Part shown: positions 21,549-22,640 of the stretch, one piece after another | Layout: each line of letters begins with the position of its first letter | Numbering within the stretch: position 1 is the first letter of the stretch | Program-made: the position numbers and the translations under genes | Assembly (NCBI GenBank): GCA_017407305.1 | Contig: JAFQWS010000054.1 | Coordinates: 1 to 22,640 of the forward strand | Length of the DNA: 22,640 nt | Direction of reading: 5' to 3' | Origin: Clostridia bacterium | GTDB lineage: Bacteria; Bacillota; Clostridia; Christensenellales; CAG-314 | Notes under the pieces: generated by a model | What the model was told of the DNA's origin: nothing | The model's database searches: none | What the model saw: the letters and a program-made list of their open reading frames with translations, nothing else

Positions 21549-22301
21549 TTATTTCCAGTTGTTTCTTTCTTTAAACTCTACAAACTCTGCTTTATAATCA
21601 AATACGTTTAATGGGCGCAAATAATCAATTTCTTTAATTCCCTCTTCATCTTCTTGAACCAAACCAATGAAAGCTATATCTCTTTCGTCCCCAAACCTCA
21701 CATATCCATAAATTATAAAATTGGAACCATTTGAATCCCTAGTTAAAAAGTCCAAAAACAATTTATATTCTCCATGTTTCAATTGGAATTCGTTTGTTAT
21801 TTCATTTATTATTTCTTCTTCATATGGAATAGCTGGCTTGAAATTTTCTATTTCTTTTTTAATACATTTTTCAAACGCAATTTCTTTGTTCCAATCGTTT
21901 GCTTTTTTCAGCTTTTCAATTTCTTCTTCTTCAAAATCTTTAATATCTAGTATGTATAGTTCTTGCTCCTTAACAACGTAATTAACGTCTTCATAATAAA
22001 ACACTTCGTTTTCATTTGAGTATTGACAAATAATTAATGCTGAAAATGAAATTTTAGAACCTCCATAATATCTTTCATAATATGTAAACATTTTTCTTCC
22101 AAAACTGTCTTCCTCTATTATTTCTATTTCAGCATCACAAAAATAGTCGGCTCCCCATGAGTAACCATTTAACCATAATACACTATTTATTGCTACTGTA
22201 TATAGATCTAAATAATCGCCGGAATAGCCTTCGTAAGCACACCCCGACAAACAACCTACTAATATTATAATCAACAAAATTATTGAAATTGTTCTTTGCA
22301 T
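21549..22301 (-). CDS. Lipoprotein behind an RHS tip, possible immunity protein
   Basis: 250 residues. The N-terminus is a lipoprotein signal: basic MQR, hydrophobic ISIILLIIILVGC, and lipobox LSGC with the cysteine at residue 21. The mature part is very acidic (EEEEIEKLKK, PYEEEIINEI, VQEDEEGIKEI), with aromatic-rich strands and no motif I recognise. The ATG at 22301 follows TTAGGTGA about 8 bases upstream and 26 bases after the stop of an RHS-type C-terminal tip. A surface-anchored protein in this position could neutralise the partner tip, but this is inference. Codon use is much more AT-rich (many ATA, TTA, AAT) than in the core genes, which suggests recent acquisition. It ends before a strong terminator. 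Confidence 0.65.
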   Translation of the reverse strand: MQRTISIILLIIILVGCLSGCAYEGYSGDYLDLYTVAINSVLWLNGYSWGADYFCDAEIEIIEEDSFGRKMFTYYERYYGGSKISFSALIICQYSNENEVFYYEDVNYVVKEQELYILDIKDFEEEEIEKLKKANDWNKEIAFEKCIKKEIENFKPAIPYEEEIINEITNEFQLKHGEYKLFLDFLTRDSNGSNFIIYGYVRFGDERDIAFIGLVQEDEEGIKEIDYLRPLNVFDYKAEFVEFKERNNWK

Positions 22302-22327
22302 CTTTGTTCACCTAAACGCAATCTTTC

Positions 22328-22640
22328 TTACCTATTAAATTTGTAAAATATATACTGAAATATATTGTAAATATTTACACCCGGTATCTGTGCTCTTTTA
22401 AAATAGTTGATGGCTTGTTGCTTTGCTTCTTCGGAATAGGTGTTGGCGAGGTCTGAACCACCTAATATGCTGGCAGATAATTCCCAGGGAGCTGAAAGCT
22501 TATTTTTCCATATCGATGGTATGCCGATTTGAATAAGGAAAGTACCAAGACCCATAGCCATGAGTTGTGTGTTGTGGCCTCTCTCGTGTTTTAATATTTC
22601 TTCTTCATGTTCACTATCTAAAAATATCGCTCCTAATGAC
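22328..22640 (-). CDS. C-terminal end of RHS-type protein with zinc-protease-like motif (partial)
   Basis: The last 104 codons of a gene that continues past the window edge; the frame is open to base 22639. It contains LKHERGHNTQLMAMGLG, an HExxH-type zinc motif (HERGH, bases 22574-22588), followed after about 30 residues by SAPWELSASILGG. From memory, the tips of some RHS-repeat proteins carry this same arrangement, an HExGH motif, a hydrophobic GIPS-type stretch (here IQIGIPSIW) and a glutamate shortly after, as a putative zinc-dependent domain. No RHS core is visible because it lies outside the window, so the RHS link rests on that resemblance and on the lipoprotein gene behind it. An ATG-started reading from inside this domain would cut off the zinc motif and is not used. 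Confidence 0.6.
   Translation of the reverse strand, partial: SLGAIFLDSEHEEEILKHERGHNTQLMAMGLGTFLIQIGIPSIWKNKLSAPWELSASILGGSDLANTYSEEAKQQAINYFKRAQIPGVNIYNIFQYIFYKFNR

Overview
The window reads as a chromosomal segment of a low-GC Bacillota (Firmicutes), most likely an uncultured clostridium. The reasons are strong AGGAGG-type ribosome binding sites, sigma-A promoters of the TTGACA-17-TATAAT form, the rpmH-rnpA-yidD-yidC-jag-mnmE-mnmG-rsmG-parA-parB order of Firmicutes origins, and a YyaC-family (DUF1256) sporulation gene. UGA acts as an ordinary stop. The lineage is inferred, not proven.

Layout, left to right. (1) 1-1616 is an AT-rich accessory segment read leftward. It holds two RHS/YD-repeat protein remnants, each followed at once by a small membrane or lipid-anchored protein, as in toxin tip plus immunity pairs. 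(2) 1662-5121 holds an AmaP-like membrane anchor gene, ftsH and yyaC. (3) 5122-7298 is a 2.2 kb stretch with no convincing normal-sized gene. It contains two parS sites, DnaA-box-like sites with nested inverted repeats, a LexA-like palindrome, a repeated 14-bp operator-like element and a 14-codon ORF with a strong ribosome binding site. It is the best candidate here for an origin or partition region. (4) 7299-15908 is the classic origin-proximal cluster, read leftward: rpmH, rnpA, yidD, yidC, jag, mnmE, mnmG, rsmG, parA, parB, then cvpA. The genes are tightly packed, with overlapping stop/start codons at several joints. (5) 16014-20797 holds deoD (+), gltX, radC and cdd (-) and a PepV-like dipeptidase (+), each bounded by clear promoters or terminators. 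(6) 20890-22640 holds a free-methionine-sulfoxide reductase, then a second AT-rich accessory segment with a lipoprotein and the C-terminal end of another RHS-type protein carrying a HERGH zinc-protease-like motif.

The core genes cover ribosome and RNase P biogenesis, membrane-protein insertion and quality control (YidC, FtsH), tRNA wobble modification (MnmE/MnmG), 16S rRNA methylation, chromosome partition (ParA/ParB with parS 1.4-2.4 kb from parB) and nucleoside salvage. dnaA, which often sits next to rpmH, is not in the window; a divergent deoD takes that place.

The most unusual structure is a 36-bp direct repeat (35 identical bases), found at 509-544 and 21409-21444. It forms a sigma-A-type promoter on the minus strand. 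At both places it lies directly after a terminator hairpin that closes a candidate RHS-tip/immunity cassette. No CRISPR array, tRNA, rRNA or insertion sequence was recognised.
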